Source: Pseudomonas syringae (lineage in GTDB: Bacteria > Pseudomonadota > Gammaproteobacteria > Pseudomonadales > Pseudomonadaceae). Taken from it: a stretch of 64,000 bases of DNA. The notes beneath the pieces are model-generated. The model was given only the letters and a program-made list of their open reading frames with translations. It did not search any database and had not been told where the DNA came from. Positions 18,188 to 26,668 of the stretch are shown here, in pieces. The stretch is from assembly GCF_023278085.1 (NCBI RefSeq), contig NZ_CP066265.1, positions 3,304,001-3,368,000 of the forward strand, read 5' to 3'. Position 1 is the stretch's first letter. Each line of letters starts with the position of its first letter. A program made the position numbers and the translations under genes.

Positions 18188-18742
18188 GTGAAAAACCTCA
18201 TCTACGGTTTGCTGCTGTTTGCCGCAACCGCCAGCGCCACGCAACCTGCACCGCCTCCGGAACTCACAGCCGAACAGACCGCCAGCCAGCTTCGCACGTT
18301 GTTCTTCGACGCCTCACGTGAAGGCAACAATCCAATGCTGGACACCTTCATCGAAGCTCATTACGACCTCAACGTACGTGACCCGCAAGGCTACACCGGC
18401 CTGATTCTGGCCGCTTACCATGGCCATGAAGACTCAGTGGTGCGCCTGATCGACGCCGGGGCTGATCCCTGCGCCAAGGACAACCGCGGCAATACCGCGC
18501 TCATGGGCGCCATTTTCAAAGGTGAACTGAGCATTGCCAAGCGTCTGGTGCAGGCTGACTGCGGCGCTAACCTGACCAACAATGCCGGGCAGACGGCAGC
18601 CATGTATGCAGCCCTCTTCAAACGCACCGAAGTGCTCAAGGAATTGACCGACAAGGGCGCGGACCTGAGCCTCCGTGACAGCATGGGCAATGACGTACAG
18701 GGTTTGTCCAAAGGCGAATTTCAGGCACCGCCCACACGATGA
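18188..18742 (+). CDS. ankB: Ankyrin repeat protein AnkB
   Basis: A 184-residue exported ankyrin-repeat protein. In P. aeruginosa, AnkB is needed for full KatB activity in the periplasm. It has a signal peptide of about 18 residues (LLLFAATASA) and four to five ankyrin repeats from about residue 50, visible as GYTGLILAAYHGHEDSVVRL, GNTALMGAIFKGE and GQTAAMYAALFKRTEVLK. The start is a GTG at 18188 with a strong CAGGAG site. Same operon as katB. Confidence 0.93.
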   Translation: MKNLIYGLLLFAATASATQPAPPPELTAEQTASQLRTLFFDASREGNNPMLDTFIEAHYDLNVRDPQGYTGLILAAYHGHEDSVVRLIDAGADPCAKDNRGNTALMGAIFKGELSIAKRLVQADCGANLTNNAGQTAAMYAALFKRTEVLKELTDKGADLSLRDSMGNDVQGLSKGEFQAPPTR

Positions 18743-18784
18743 CATCGGTGGGCTGGTACTTTTTAACAGCGCGCAGGTCCGGTG

Positions 18785-19009
18785 TTAACCTGCTTCTGTC
18801 GCCTGCGCACGCCTCTGCAACCAGTGGTCCGCAACCTGCCCCATGTCTTTGGGCCTGCCGTCCTTGATCCACGCCATGAATGGTCGATCGAATCTGAACA
18901 GCGGGCCGCACTCCTCGACCATGAAACGGCGCACGTTCTGTGTGTTTCGATAGTGGCTGTCCACCGGAGTGTCACGGGTGATCTGGTCTGAGTGCCAATC
19001 GAATGCCAT
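18785..19009 (-). CDS. DUF6434 family small protein
   Basis: A 74-residue protein made of one DUF6434 domain, recognised by FDWHSDQITRDTPV, then YRNTQNVRRFMVEECG, FRFDRPFMAWIKDG and a final VADHWLQRR. The function is unknown; the domain often sits beside a SAP domain in larger proteins, but none is present here. The ATG at 19009 starts right at the domain and lacks a clear ribosome site. The frame is open upstream to 19192, and KESFQLTKRALR just before the ATG could belong to the protein, so the start is uncertain. Confidence 0.65.
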   Translation of the reverse strand: MAFDWHSDQITRDTPVDSHYRNTQNVRRFMVEECGPLFRFDRPFMAWIKDGRPKDMGQVADHWLQRRAQATEAG

Positions 19010-19086
19010 ACGCAGTGCCCGTTTGGTCAGTTGGAAAGACTCTTTTATAGCGGATTTGCAGGACCGTCGCGACGCTGAATTGCGCC

Positions 19087-19971
19087 TCACTCCCCCGCGA
19101 ACGGCACCAGCGAATCCAGCAACCACGCACCCGCCGGCCCCAGACTGCGCTGGAATGACCAGATGACGTCGACCGCCGAGCGACGTGGCCAACCGGAGAC
19201 AGTCAGTTCCTTCAACAGCCCGCCCGAGTAGCGCGACACCAACCAGCGCGGCAACGCCGACCAGCCAAAGCCGAACGCCGCCATGTCCATCAGCAACAGA
19301 TAATTCGGTGCTGACCAGTGCCGGTGGCCGCTGGTGGGCAGGTCGTCGGTAGGGATGCTGTGCTCGACCAGCGTATTAAGGCGCAGTGCGCGATAGCGAG
19401 CCAGTTGCTGATAATCGACCCGCTCCAGCGCGGCGAGCGGATGCTTGTGCGACACGAACAGACCGAAATCGGCACTCTCATCGATGGTCGCGTGGCCAAT
19501 CTCCGGCGGATAGCTGGCCTGTGCCGACAACAACCCCAGCGACGCTCTGCCCGATTGCACCAGGCTGATCGCATCACCGTGCTCGGCAAACACACACTCC
19601 ATTTCCAGCTCCGGAAAACGCTGGTCCAGTTCGCTCATCAGCCGCTCGAAATCCGCAAACTGATTGGCGTCGGACAACACCAGCGTCAGCCGAGGCTCGA
19701 CACCCGCTGACAGGCGCGCCGCGGCCCGGCGCAGACGGTCGGAGGCGCACAGCAGATCATCGACGCGACCGAGCATGACCCGCCCCGCCTCGCTCAACAC
19801 CGGTTGCCGCGACGAACGATCAAACAACTCCAGCCCCAGATCGATCTCCAGACGGGCAATCGCTTCACTGATGGTCGACTGGCTTTTGCCCAGGCGACGT
19901 GCAGCCGCGCTGAACGAACCCAGTGCGGCAATCTGGACAAACGCTTCCAGCGCTTCGGGGGAATAACTCAT
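19087..19971 (-). CDS. LysR family regulator of the PACE efflux gene
   Basis: A 294-residue LysR transcription factor. The winged HTH covers residues 1 to 60 (ALEAFVQIAALGSFSAAARRLGKSQSTISEAIARLE), followed by a linker helix and a two-lobed effector domain with the LFDRSSRQPVLSEAG hinge. It is divergent from the PACE transporter gene across 99 bases that include a palindromic T-N11-A site, the usual layout for a LysR that controls its neighbour. The inducer is unknown. Confidence 0.9.
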   Translation of the reverse strand: MSYSPEALEAFVQIAALGSFSAAARRLGKSQSTISEAIARLEIDLGLELFDRSSRQPVLSEAGRVMLGRVDDLLCASDRLRRAAARLSAGVEPRLTLVLSDANQFADFERLMSELDQRFPELEMECVFAEHGDAISLVQSGRASLGLLSAQASYPPEIGHATIDESADFGLFVSHKHPLAALERVDYQQLARYRALRLNTLVEHSIPTDDLPTSGHRHWSAPNYLLLMDMAAFGFGWSALPRWLVSRYSGGLLKELTVSGWPRRSAVDVIWSFQRSLGPAGAWLLDSLVPFAGE

Positions 19972-19982
19972 GGCAGTCTCTT

Positions 19983-19997
19983 ATCGGCTTTACCGAT
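19983..19997. promoter_or_regulatory. LysR-type operator (T-N11-A)
   Basis: ATCGG-CTTTA-CCGAT is a perfect 5-5-5 palindrome containing the T-N11-A signature of LysR sites, 12 bases from the LysR start codon. A further half-site ACCGATG occurs near 20025, closer to the transporter. Confidence 0.65.
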
Positions 19998-20070
19998 GGT
20001 AGTGATTTTCAGATTAGCGCAAATACCGATGACAATGCTGCCACGAATGGACATCAAGGACAGCCCGATC

Positions 20071-20553
20071 ATGAGTCACCGCCAACAGCACGCTGAGCAG
20101 TCAACCACAGTGCCGCACAAAACCCTCCGCGAACGTGCCCTGCATGCCACCCTGTTCGAAATCGGCGGCGTGATTCTGGTCGCGCCGCTGCTCGCCTGGC
20201 TGATGGACCATTCACTGGCAATGATGGGCATCATGACGGTGATGATTTCCACCATCGCCATGCTCTGGAACATGCTCTATAACGCCCTGTTCGACCGCTT
20301 CCGGAAACGCTGCGGCTTCGCCATGAACCTGATGACCCGTGTTCTGCACGCCATGGGGTTCGAAGCCGGACTGATCCTCGCCGTGGTGCCACTGGCCGCA
20401 TGGTGGCTGTCGATCAGCCTGCTGCAAGCCTTCCTGCTGGACATCGGCCTGCTGCTGATGTTTCTGCCGTACACCCTGCTGTTCAACTGGGCCTACGACA
20501 GACTGCGCGAGAGGCTGGTCGAGCGGCGCGAGTCGAGATGCGAGGTGCTTTGA
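20071..20553 (+). CDS. PACE family multidrug efflux transporter
   Basis: A 160-residue inner-membrane protein with two bacterial transmembrane pair domains, four helices in all. It belongs to the proteobacterial antimicrobial compound efflux (PACE) family, which exports biocides such as chlorhexidine or short polyamines by proton antiport. Markers are RALHATLFEIGG at the start of repeat 1 with WNMLYNALFDRF, and RVLHAMGFEAGL in repeat 2 with FNWAYDRLRER at the end. The ATG at 20071 has AAGGA 9 bases upstream; ATG 20047 would add eight residues. Divergent from its LysR regulator. Confidence 0.85.
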   Translation: MSHRQQHAEQSTTVPHKTLRERALHATLFEIGGVILVAPLLAWLMDHSLAMMGIMTVMISTIAMLWNMLYNALFDRFRKRCGFAMNLMTRVLHAMGFEAGLILAVVPLAAWWLSISLLQAFLLDIGLLLMFLPYTLLFNWAYDRLRERLVERRESRCEVL

Positions 20554-20680
20554 GGCTGGTCGTCAGCGCTTTCAGGCATCAACGTTGTAGATGCACGGCA
20601 TCAGCCTTTCTCACTGGATTATCCCACTGCCCCCAGAGCACACTGTCGGCCTCTGACCAACACGGCAAGGACCCCGACCC

Positions 20681-21511
20681 ATGACTGAAATAATAAAACT
20701 GGCCGCGTTCAGCGATGGAGACCGGGGCGGCAACCCGGCAGGCGTGTGGATTGGCGATTCGCTGCCTGATGATGTTGTGATGCAGCAGATCGCCGCCGAC
20801 GTCGGTTTTTCCGAAACTGCTTTTGCCGCCCCTTTAGAGAACGGCTGGCGGGTACGTTACTTTTCGCCGCTGGCCGAAGTGCCGTTCTGCGGGCACGCGA
20901 CCATCGCGCTGGGCGCGGCGCTGGCGATGCAGCAAGGCGACGGCGTGTTCAACCTGACACTCAACCAGGCGCAGATCACAGTCGAAGGGCATGCTCAGGG
21001 TTCGCTGACCTCGGCAGCATTGCAGTCACCGCCCACCCTCAGTAAACCGGTCAGCGCGCAGTTGCTGGAAGAAGCCCTGGCTCTGTTCGGCTATACACAT
21101 CACGACCTGGATCAGCGCATCGCGCCAGCGCACATCAACGGCGGTGCCGGGCATCTGATGCTGGCGCTGAACAGTCGTGCTGCGCTCAAAGCCATGCATT
21201 ACGACCAACAGGCCGGACGCGAAGTGATGGCACGTGAGGGCTGGGCAACCATTCTGCTGGCCTGGGCGGAGACCGATCAGCTGTTTCATACCCGCAACCC
21301 TTTTGCGTTCGGCGGGGTTTACGAAGATCCGGCCACGGGTGCCGCCACAGCAGCGCTGGGCGGTTATCTACGCGATATCCGCTGGCCACATGGCGGGCTG
21401 ATCGACATCCTGCAAGGCGAAGACATGGGCAGCCCTTCTCGCCTGCGCGCCGAAATTTCCGGGCAACCGGGCAGTTCGATCCGGGTCTCGGGGATGGCGC
21501 GCAGGTTGTAA
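20681..21511 (+). CDS. PhzF family isomerase/epimerase-like protein
   Basis: A 276-residue protein of the PhzF fold (two diaminopimelate-epimerase-like barrels). The motifs are GNPAGVW near residue 18, the catalytic glutamate in GFSETAF, FSPLAEVPFCGHATIA and a C-terminal EDPATGAATAALGGYL. The family includes phenazine isomerases, but most members have no known substrate, and no phenazine genes are nearby. Converges on the MFS gene with a 6-base gap. Confidence 0.88.
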   Translation: MTEIIKLAAFSDGDRGGNPAGVWIGDSLPDDVVMQQIAADVGFSETAFAAPLENGWRVRYFSPLAEVPFCGHATIALGAALAMQQGDGVFNLTLNQAQITVEGHAQGSLTSAALQSPPTLSKPVSAQLLEEALALFGYTHHDLDQRIAPAHINGGAGHLMLALNSRAALKAMHYDQQAGREVMAREGWATILLAWAETDQLFHTRNPFAFGGVYEDPATGAATAALGGYLRDIRWPHGGLIDILQGEDMGSPSRLRAEISGQPGSSIRVSGMARRL

Positions 21512-21517
21512 GCGCGA

Positions 21518-22669
21518 TCAGGTCCTCAGCTTGCTGCCGCCAATCGCCACGCCCAACAGCATCACCGCGACGATCATGAACGCCAGCTCAAGGCTGCTGA
21601 TGTGGGCGATAAAGCCGATTGCCGCAGGACCGATCAGAATCCCGGCGTAACCCACGGTGGTGATCGCCGGGATTGCCACGCTTTCCGGCATGGTTTTCTG
21701 CCTGCCGACCGCGCTGTAGCAGACCGGCACGATGTTCGAACAGCCAGCGCCCACCAGCGCGTAACCTAGCAGTGCCGCCTGCCAGACCGGGATCAGCGTG
21801 GCGACGGCCAGACCGGCGGCGGCACACAGCCCGCCGAGAATGATGACCCGGTTAGAGCCGACCCGCTTGACGATCGCATCGCCAAACAGCCGGCCGAGGG
21901 TCATGGTCGCGGCGAACACGGCGTAGCCCAGCCCGGCATAGGATGCTTCGACGCCGCGCAACGAGGTCAGGAACACCGCGCTCCAGTCGAGCATCGCACC
22001 TTCGGCCAGAAATACCGTGAAGCACAGCAGGCCGATAAACAGCACCACACCCCGCGGAATCGCAAAGGCCGGTCCATCGGACGGACTGCCGTAGGGCAAT
22101 AGGTTCGGCGCCGCTTTTGCCAGCGCAATCAACGTCAGCAACACCACAATCAGCATCGCCGCAAACGGCGAGATGCCCAGGCTGAGCAAGCCCGCGACAC
22201 CGGCAGCGCCGACGATCCCGCCGAGACTGAACAGACCATGAAACCCCGACATCATGGTCTTGCCACTGGCACGCTCGACAATCACCGCCTGCACGTTGGC
22301 GGTGCAATCCACCCCGCCCATGCTCGCGCCGAACAGAAACAGAATGGCGATCAACAGCGGCAAACTGGATATCGTCGCCAGCAGCGGCAGGCACAGACAG
22401 ATCAACAGCGTCGAACAGACCAGCAACCGCCGACAACCGAACCGCGCTGCCAGCGCCCCCGCCAGCGGCATGGAAAGAATCGAACCGACGCCGAGGCATA
22501 GTAACAGCAGGCCGAGGGTTCCCTCATCAAGCCCCATCCGCTGTTTGACGTAAGGCACCAGCGGCGCCCATGACGCCACACTGAAACCGGCAATGAAAAA
22601 CGCAATACGCGTCGAAGACTGTTCCGCCCGAGCCTTGGCATCCTGGGCTGCGGTGCTGAAAGAGGTCAT
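21518..22669 (-). CDS. MFS transporter
   Basis: A 383-residue major facilitator with 12 membrane helices, resembling the YbjJ/FucP-like group annotated as sugar or drug transporters. Motif A-like loop GALAARFGCRRLL follows helix 2, and the repeat in the second half is GDAIVKRVGSNRVIILGG. The ATG has an AAGGAG site 5 bases upstream. Substrate unknown. It is divergent from the RarD-like transporter gene over 341 bases. Confidence 0.85.
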   Translation of the reverse strand: MTSFSTAAQDAKARAEQSSTRIAFFIAGFSVASWAPLVPYVKQRMGLDEGTLGLLLLCLGVGSILSMPLAGALAARFGCRRLLVCSTLLICLCLPLLATISSLPLLIAILFLFGASMGGVDCTANVQAVIVERASGKTMMSGFHGLFSLGGIVGAAGVAGLLSLGISPFAAMLIVVLLTLIALAKAAPNLLPYGSPSDGPAFAIPRGVVLFIGLLCFTVFLAEGAMLDWSAVFLTSLRGVEASYAGLGYAVFAATMTLGRLFGDAIVKRVGSNRVIILGGLCAAAGLAVATLIPVWQAALLGYALVGAGCSNIVPVCYSAVGRQKTMPESVAIPAITTVGYAGILIGPAAIGFIAHISSLELAFMIVAVMLLGVAIGGSKLRT

Positions 22670-23010
22670 GCATGCTCCTTGTGATTACTGGACCAGGGGC
22701 GCACCAGCCAGCGCAACAGCCTAACAAAGCTGATCGTTTAACCAAACCCTCTGATGCGCCGAAATGGAGCGCGTTCCGTTGCTATTGCATCGGCTTCGAC
22801 AAGCCGGGACGCGCGATGTGATCCCTGATCTCAACGCGAGCGCCCTCTGGCCGTTTCTGGAAACGGCTGGCTGAGGCCGCAACTGCCCGGTCAAAGAACT
22901 TTAAAGAACATGCCTTCATAGAGGCTGGAGCTACAGCTTTTTATACACCGGCGCACTAAAATGGCGGCCGCCTGCTCCCTTCCGGGGCAAATCAATTTCA
23001 AGAGGCCGTT
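22670..23010. other. Divergent intergenic region
   Basis: 341 bases between two divergent transporter genes. It must hold both promoters. I see no convincing hexamers, palindrome or small gene. Confidence 0.4.
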
Positions 23011-23895
23011 GTGTACAAAGGTGTCGTGCTGTCGGTCCTGGCTTCCGTGCTGTTCGGAGTCATGTATTTCTATACCTCGCTGATGAGCCCGCTGGATGGC
23101 GAGGAGATCTTCGGCTGGCGCATGCTGCTGACAGTGCCGTGCGCGACGCTGTTCATGCTGGTCAGCGGTGACTGGCGGCTAGTCCGCGATCTGGCGGCCC
23201 GGCTCAGGCAGCAACCGCTGCTGATCTTCGGGCTGCTGCTGTCGTCATTGTTGCTCGGCGCGCAGTTGCTGATCTTCATGTGGGCACCCCTGCACGGGCG
23301 CAGCCTGGAGGTGTCGCTGGGTTATTTTCTGTTGCCGTTGAGCATGATCTTTACCGGCCGCCTGGTGTATGGCGAACACCTCTCGTACCTGCAAAAAGTC
23401 GCCGCCGGGTTTGCCGTGATCGGGGTCGGCCATGAAATATGGCGGCTGGGCAGCTTTTCCTGGGAAACCCTGCTGGTCGCGGGCGGCTATCCGCTGTATT
23501 TCGTGTTACGCCGCAAGCTCAAGACCGACCATTTGGGCGGGCTGTGGTTTGACATGCTGCTCATGCTGCCGATCGGCCTGTGGTTCATCAGTAACGGTCA
23601 TCCGCAAGCGATCCAGCAGGCACCGTTGCTGTACCTGCTGATTCCATTGCTGGGAGTCATCAGCGCCTCGGCGCTGGTCAGCTACATCATCGCCAGCCGC
23701 TTGCTGCCGTTCAGCCTGTTCGGGCTGCTCAGTTATGTCGAACCGATCCTGCTGGTGGGCGTCGCGCTGTTGCTGGGTGAAAGCATCAGCCGCGATGAAT
23801 GGCTGACTTACCTGCCGATCTGGCTGGCGGTCGTGGTGCTGATGATCGAAGGCGCCAAGCATATGCTGGCCCAGCGTCGCCGGGATGCGGCCTGA
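23011..23895 (+). CDS. rarD: EamA/RarD-like transporter
   Basis: A 294-residue inner-membrane protein with ten predicted helices in two EamA (DMT) repeats, in the RarD subgroup. Landmarks are GVMYFYTSLMSPLDGEEIFGWRML in repeat 1, with the PxxGxEIFGWR pattern typical of RarD, and LSYVEPILLVGVALLLGE in repeat 2. RarD is named after chloramphenicol sensitivity but the physiological substrate is unknown. The start is a GTG at 23011 with an AAGAGG site. It converges on zapE with 3 bases between the stops. Confidence 0.85.
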   Translation: MYKGVVLSVLASVLFGVMYFYTSLMSPLDGEEIFGWRMLLTVPCATLFMLVSGDWRLVRDLAARLRQQPLLIFGLLLSSLLLGAQLLIFMWAPLHGRSLEVSLGYFLLPLSMIFTGRLVYGEHLSYLQKVAAGFAVIGVGHEIWRLGSFSWETLLVAGGYPLYFVLRRKLKTDHLGGLWFDMLLMLPIGLWFISNGHPQAIQQAPLLYLLIPLLGVISASALVSYIIASRLLPFSLFGLLSYVEPILLVGVALLLGESISRDEWLTYLPIWLAVVVLMIEGAKHMLAQRRRDAA

Positions 23896-23898
23896 GCA

Positions 23899-25014
23899 TC
23901 ACGACCCGGCGAAACGCTCCAGTTGCATTTCCTGAAGTCGGCTCAGGGTACGGCGGAAGGCGAACGATAGATAACCTTGAGTGTAGAGCTCGTCCATGGG
24001 CACCGGCGCCTCGACGTACAGTGGAATGCGTCGGTCGTAACACTCGTCTACCAACGCAATGAAACGCCGCACGCCATCGTCGTTGGGCGACAACTGCGGC
24101 AGTTCGCGATCCCCTGCGGTCACCTGCTCCACGCCATCCTCGGTGCCACGGGCAATCTTCGCTTCGCGCTGTGCAGCGCCGAGGACCGGCACGTCGCTGA
24201 GCAGAATCACTGAAAAGCGATCACACAGGGCAATGAAGTCCATGGCCGCCAGCGGTTGCTCGCACAGGTCGCGATAGCGGCACCACACCACCGTGTCGGA
24301 ATGCTGAAGCACATTGATGCTGCGGTAACCCAGCATGACCTGCGAGTCGTGAACCGGCTGGCCTGCGCTCAGGGCCTCGAATATGCCCTGCAGGGCACTA
24401 GGCCGACCGGCTTCGGCAATCCAGTAGCGCTGGTGCAACTGGCCGGGATGCAGACGGTGATCCTCGCCTCCGTCCACCGCAACGACGTCCATGTATTTCT
24501 GGATGGCAGCAACGGCAGGCAGAAAGCGCTCGCGGTTGTGCCCATGGCTGTACAACTGATCCGGCGGCTGGTTGGAGGTGCAGACCAGCACCACGCCCTG
24601 TTCGAACATCACTTGCAGCAGCCCGCCGAGGATCACCGCATCGCCGATGTCGGTCACAAACAGTTCGTCGAAACACATCACCCGCACGTCACGCGCCAGC
24701 TCCTTGGCGACGACCGTCAGCGGCTGAGGCGTGCCCATCAGTTCGAACATGCGTTTGTGGACCCAGCGCATGAAGTGATGGAAATGCTGACGCCGGGCGG
24801 GCACCGTCAGGCTTTCGAAAAAGCGGTCCATCAGCCAGGTCTTGCCACGCCCGACCGGCCCCCACAGATAGACGCCCCGCGCCCGACCGCGAGACTCGGC
24901 CAGCGCCAGATAGCACGCCTGCAACTGCTGCACCGCCTGCAACTGCGCCTGATCGGGCTGAAAACCACGCTGCACCGCACGTTCGTAAGCATCCAGCGGA
25001 GAGACGGCATCCAT
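23899..25014 (-). CDS. zapE: Cell division ATPase ZapE (AFG1-like)
   Basis: A 371-residue AFG1-type P-loop ATPase. E. coli ZapE associates with the Z ring under stress. It shows Walker A GPVGRGKTWLMD at about 50, the AFG1 HFHHFMRWVH motif, Walker B MCFDELFVTD and a sensor CTSNQPPDQLY. A C-terminal RRTLSRLQEM helix closes the protein. The ATG at 25014 is used; a GTG at 25023 in the same frame is a possible alternative. Pseudomonads often carry more than one AFG1-like gene, and which paralogue this is cannot be decided here. Confidence 0.88.
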   Translation of the reverse strand: MDAVSPLDAYERAVQRGFQPDQAQLQAVQQLQACYLALAESRGRARGVYLWGPVGRGKTWLMDRFFESLTVPARRQHFHHFMRWVHKRMFELMGTPQPLTVVAKELARDVRVMCFDELFVTDIGDAVILGGLLQVMFEQGVVLVCTSNQPPDQLYSHGHNRERFLPAVAAIQKYMDVVAVDGGEDHRLHPGQLHQRYWIAEAGRPSALQGIFEALSAGQPVHDSQVMLGYRSINVLQHSDTVVWCRYRDLCEQPLAAMDFIALCDRFSVILLSDVPVLGAAQREAKIARGTEDGVEQVTAGDRELPQLSPNDDGVRRFIALVDECYDRRIPLYVEAPVPMDELYTQGYLSFAFRRTLSRLQEMQLERFAGS

Positions 25015-25079
25015 CAGGCACACACCTTGGGTCAGGGATCGATATTCAGCCTATACGAGACTAGGCCTGGCGACGTCAA

Positions 25080-26525
25080 TCAAGCGTGCTGCACACCGGC
25101 ACGCTTGAGCAGTCGTTTGCAGCGCTCGGACAGGTGTACCACACGCAAATGCTTGCCCGCCTTGGCGTAGCGCTCGCGCAGGGTTTTCAACGCGGCAATG
25201 GCCGAGTAGTCGACAAATCGCAGATGACGGCAGTCCAGTGTTACCTGTGCCGGGTCTTCGGCAGGGTCGAACTGGGCCAGAAACGGCGTGGTCGAGGCAA
25301 AGAACAGCGTGCCGTGCAGGTGGTAGACCTTGCTGCCATCGGCTTCGACATGGCTGTCGGCATACAGCTCGCGGGCCTGCTGCCAGGCAAAGTTGATCGC
25401 GGCGATGATGATGCCGAACACCACGGCGGTGGCCAGATCGGTCAGCACCGTGACCACGGTCACGGCAATGATCGCCAGCACATCGTTGACCGGCACCTTG
25501 CGCAGCACACGCAGGGACGCCCAGGCGAAAGTCTGCTGGGCGACCACGAACATCACCCCGACCAGCGCCGCCAGCGGAATACGCTCGATCAGCGGCGACA
25601 GAAACAGCACGAACATCAGGATCATCAAGCCCGCCACAATGCCGGACACCCGACCGCGGCCGCCGGAGCTGAGGTTGATGACGGTCTGGCCGATCATCGC
25701 GCAACCGCCCATACCACCGAATGCACCCGACACCATGTTGGCCGCGCCCAGCGCCACGCACTCGCGATCCGGGTAGCCACGGGTTTCGGTGATCTCGTCA
25801 GTCAGGTTCAGGGTCAGCAGGGTTTCCAGCAGGCCGACCAATGCCATCAGAATCGCGTAAGGCGCGATGATCCGCAGGGTCTCCAGGTTCCACGGAATGT
25901 CCGGCAAGGCGAACACCGGCAGACCGCCGGCAATGTGCGCCATGTCGCCCAGGGTGCGGGTCGGCAAGCCAAGCAGGTACACCGCCAGCCCGACACTGAG
26001 AATCGCCACCAGCGCAGGCGGTGCAACGCGGGTGATGCGCGGCAGCAGGTAGACAATCGCCATGGTCAGCGCCACCAGGCCAAGCATCACGTACAGCGGC
26101 GTGCCGCTGAGCCATGACTCACCGACCTTGAAGTGCTCGAGTTGCGCCATCGCGATCACGATCGCCAGGCCGTTGACGAAGCCCAGCATCACCGAATACG
26201 GCACCAGTCGCACCAGTTTGCCCAGCCGCAACAGCCCGAACAGGATCATGATCAAGCCGCCGAGCAGCACGGTGGCCAGCAGATACTGCACGCCCTGCTG
26301 CACCACCAGCGCGACGATGACCACGGCCATCGAACCGGCCGCACCCGAGACCATGCCCGGACGCCCGCCGAACAAGGCCGTCAGCGTGCAGATAATGAAC
26401 GCACCGTAAAGCCCCATCAGCGGATTGAGATGGGCAACCAGCGCAAAGGCAATGCACTCGGGCACCAGCGCAAAGGATGTGGTCAGCCCGGCCAGCACTT
26501 CGGCACGCATACGGATAGTTTTCAT
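25080..26525 (-). CDS. SulP family anion transporter with STAS domain
   Basis: A 481-residue SulP/SLC26-type permease. Residues 1 to 375 hold the transporter core, with the amphipathic N-terminus EVLAGLTTSFALVPECIAFALVA and GGMGGCAMIGQTVINLSSGGRGR in the middle. A C-terminal STAS domain of about 90 residues begins near DGSKVYHLHGTLFFAS. Substrates in the family include sulfate, bicarbonate and other anions; the neighbourhood does not resolve this, as no carbonic anhydrase gene is adjacent. Divergent from ampC. Confidence 0.9.
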   Translation of the reverse strand: MKTIRMRAEVLAGLTTSFALVPECIAFALVAHLNPLMGLYGAFIICTLTALFGGRPGMVSGAAGSMAVVIVALVVQQGVQYLLATVLLGGLIMILFGLLRLGKLVRLVPYSVMLGFVNGLAIVIAMAQLEHFKVGESWLSGTPLYVMLGLVALTMAIVYLLPRITRVAPPALVAILSVGLAVYLLGLPTRTLGDMAHIAGGLPVFALPDIPWNLETLRIIAPYAILMALVGLLETLLTLNLTDEITETRGYPDRECVALGAANMVSGAFGGMGGCAMIGQTVINLSSGGRGRVSGIVAGLMILMFVLFLSPLIERIPLAALVGVMFVVAQQTFAWASLRVLRKVPVNDVLAIIAVTVVTVLTDLATAVVFGIIIAAINFAWQQARELYADSHVEADGSKVYHLHGTLFFASTTPFLAQFDPAEDPAQVTLDCRHLRFVDYSAIAALKTLRERYAKAGKHLRVVHLSERCKRLLKRAGVQHA

Positions 26526-26668
26526 GGTTTACCTGAGCCGCGCTCCATGGAGGAAGCGCAAAAAAGGGGGCATATTACGCAAACCTTTGACGACCGACCA
26601 CCGCGGCAGGGCTGCGATACACACCTCCTGATGATCGGCATACACCCAAAACAACAAGGAATTATCGA

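Noticed and set aside
23896..25170. 304-residue plus-strand open frame opposite zapE
   Set aside because: Antisense shadow, His/Gln-rich, without homology.
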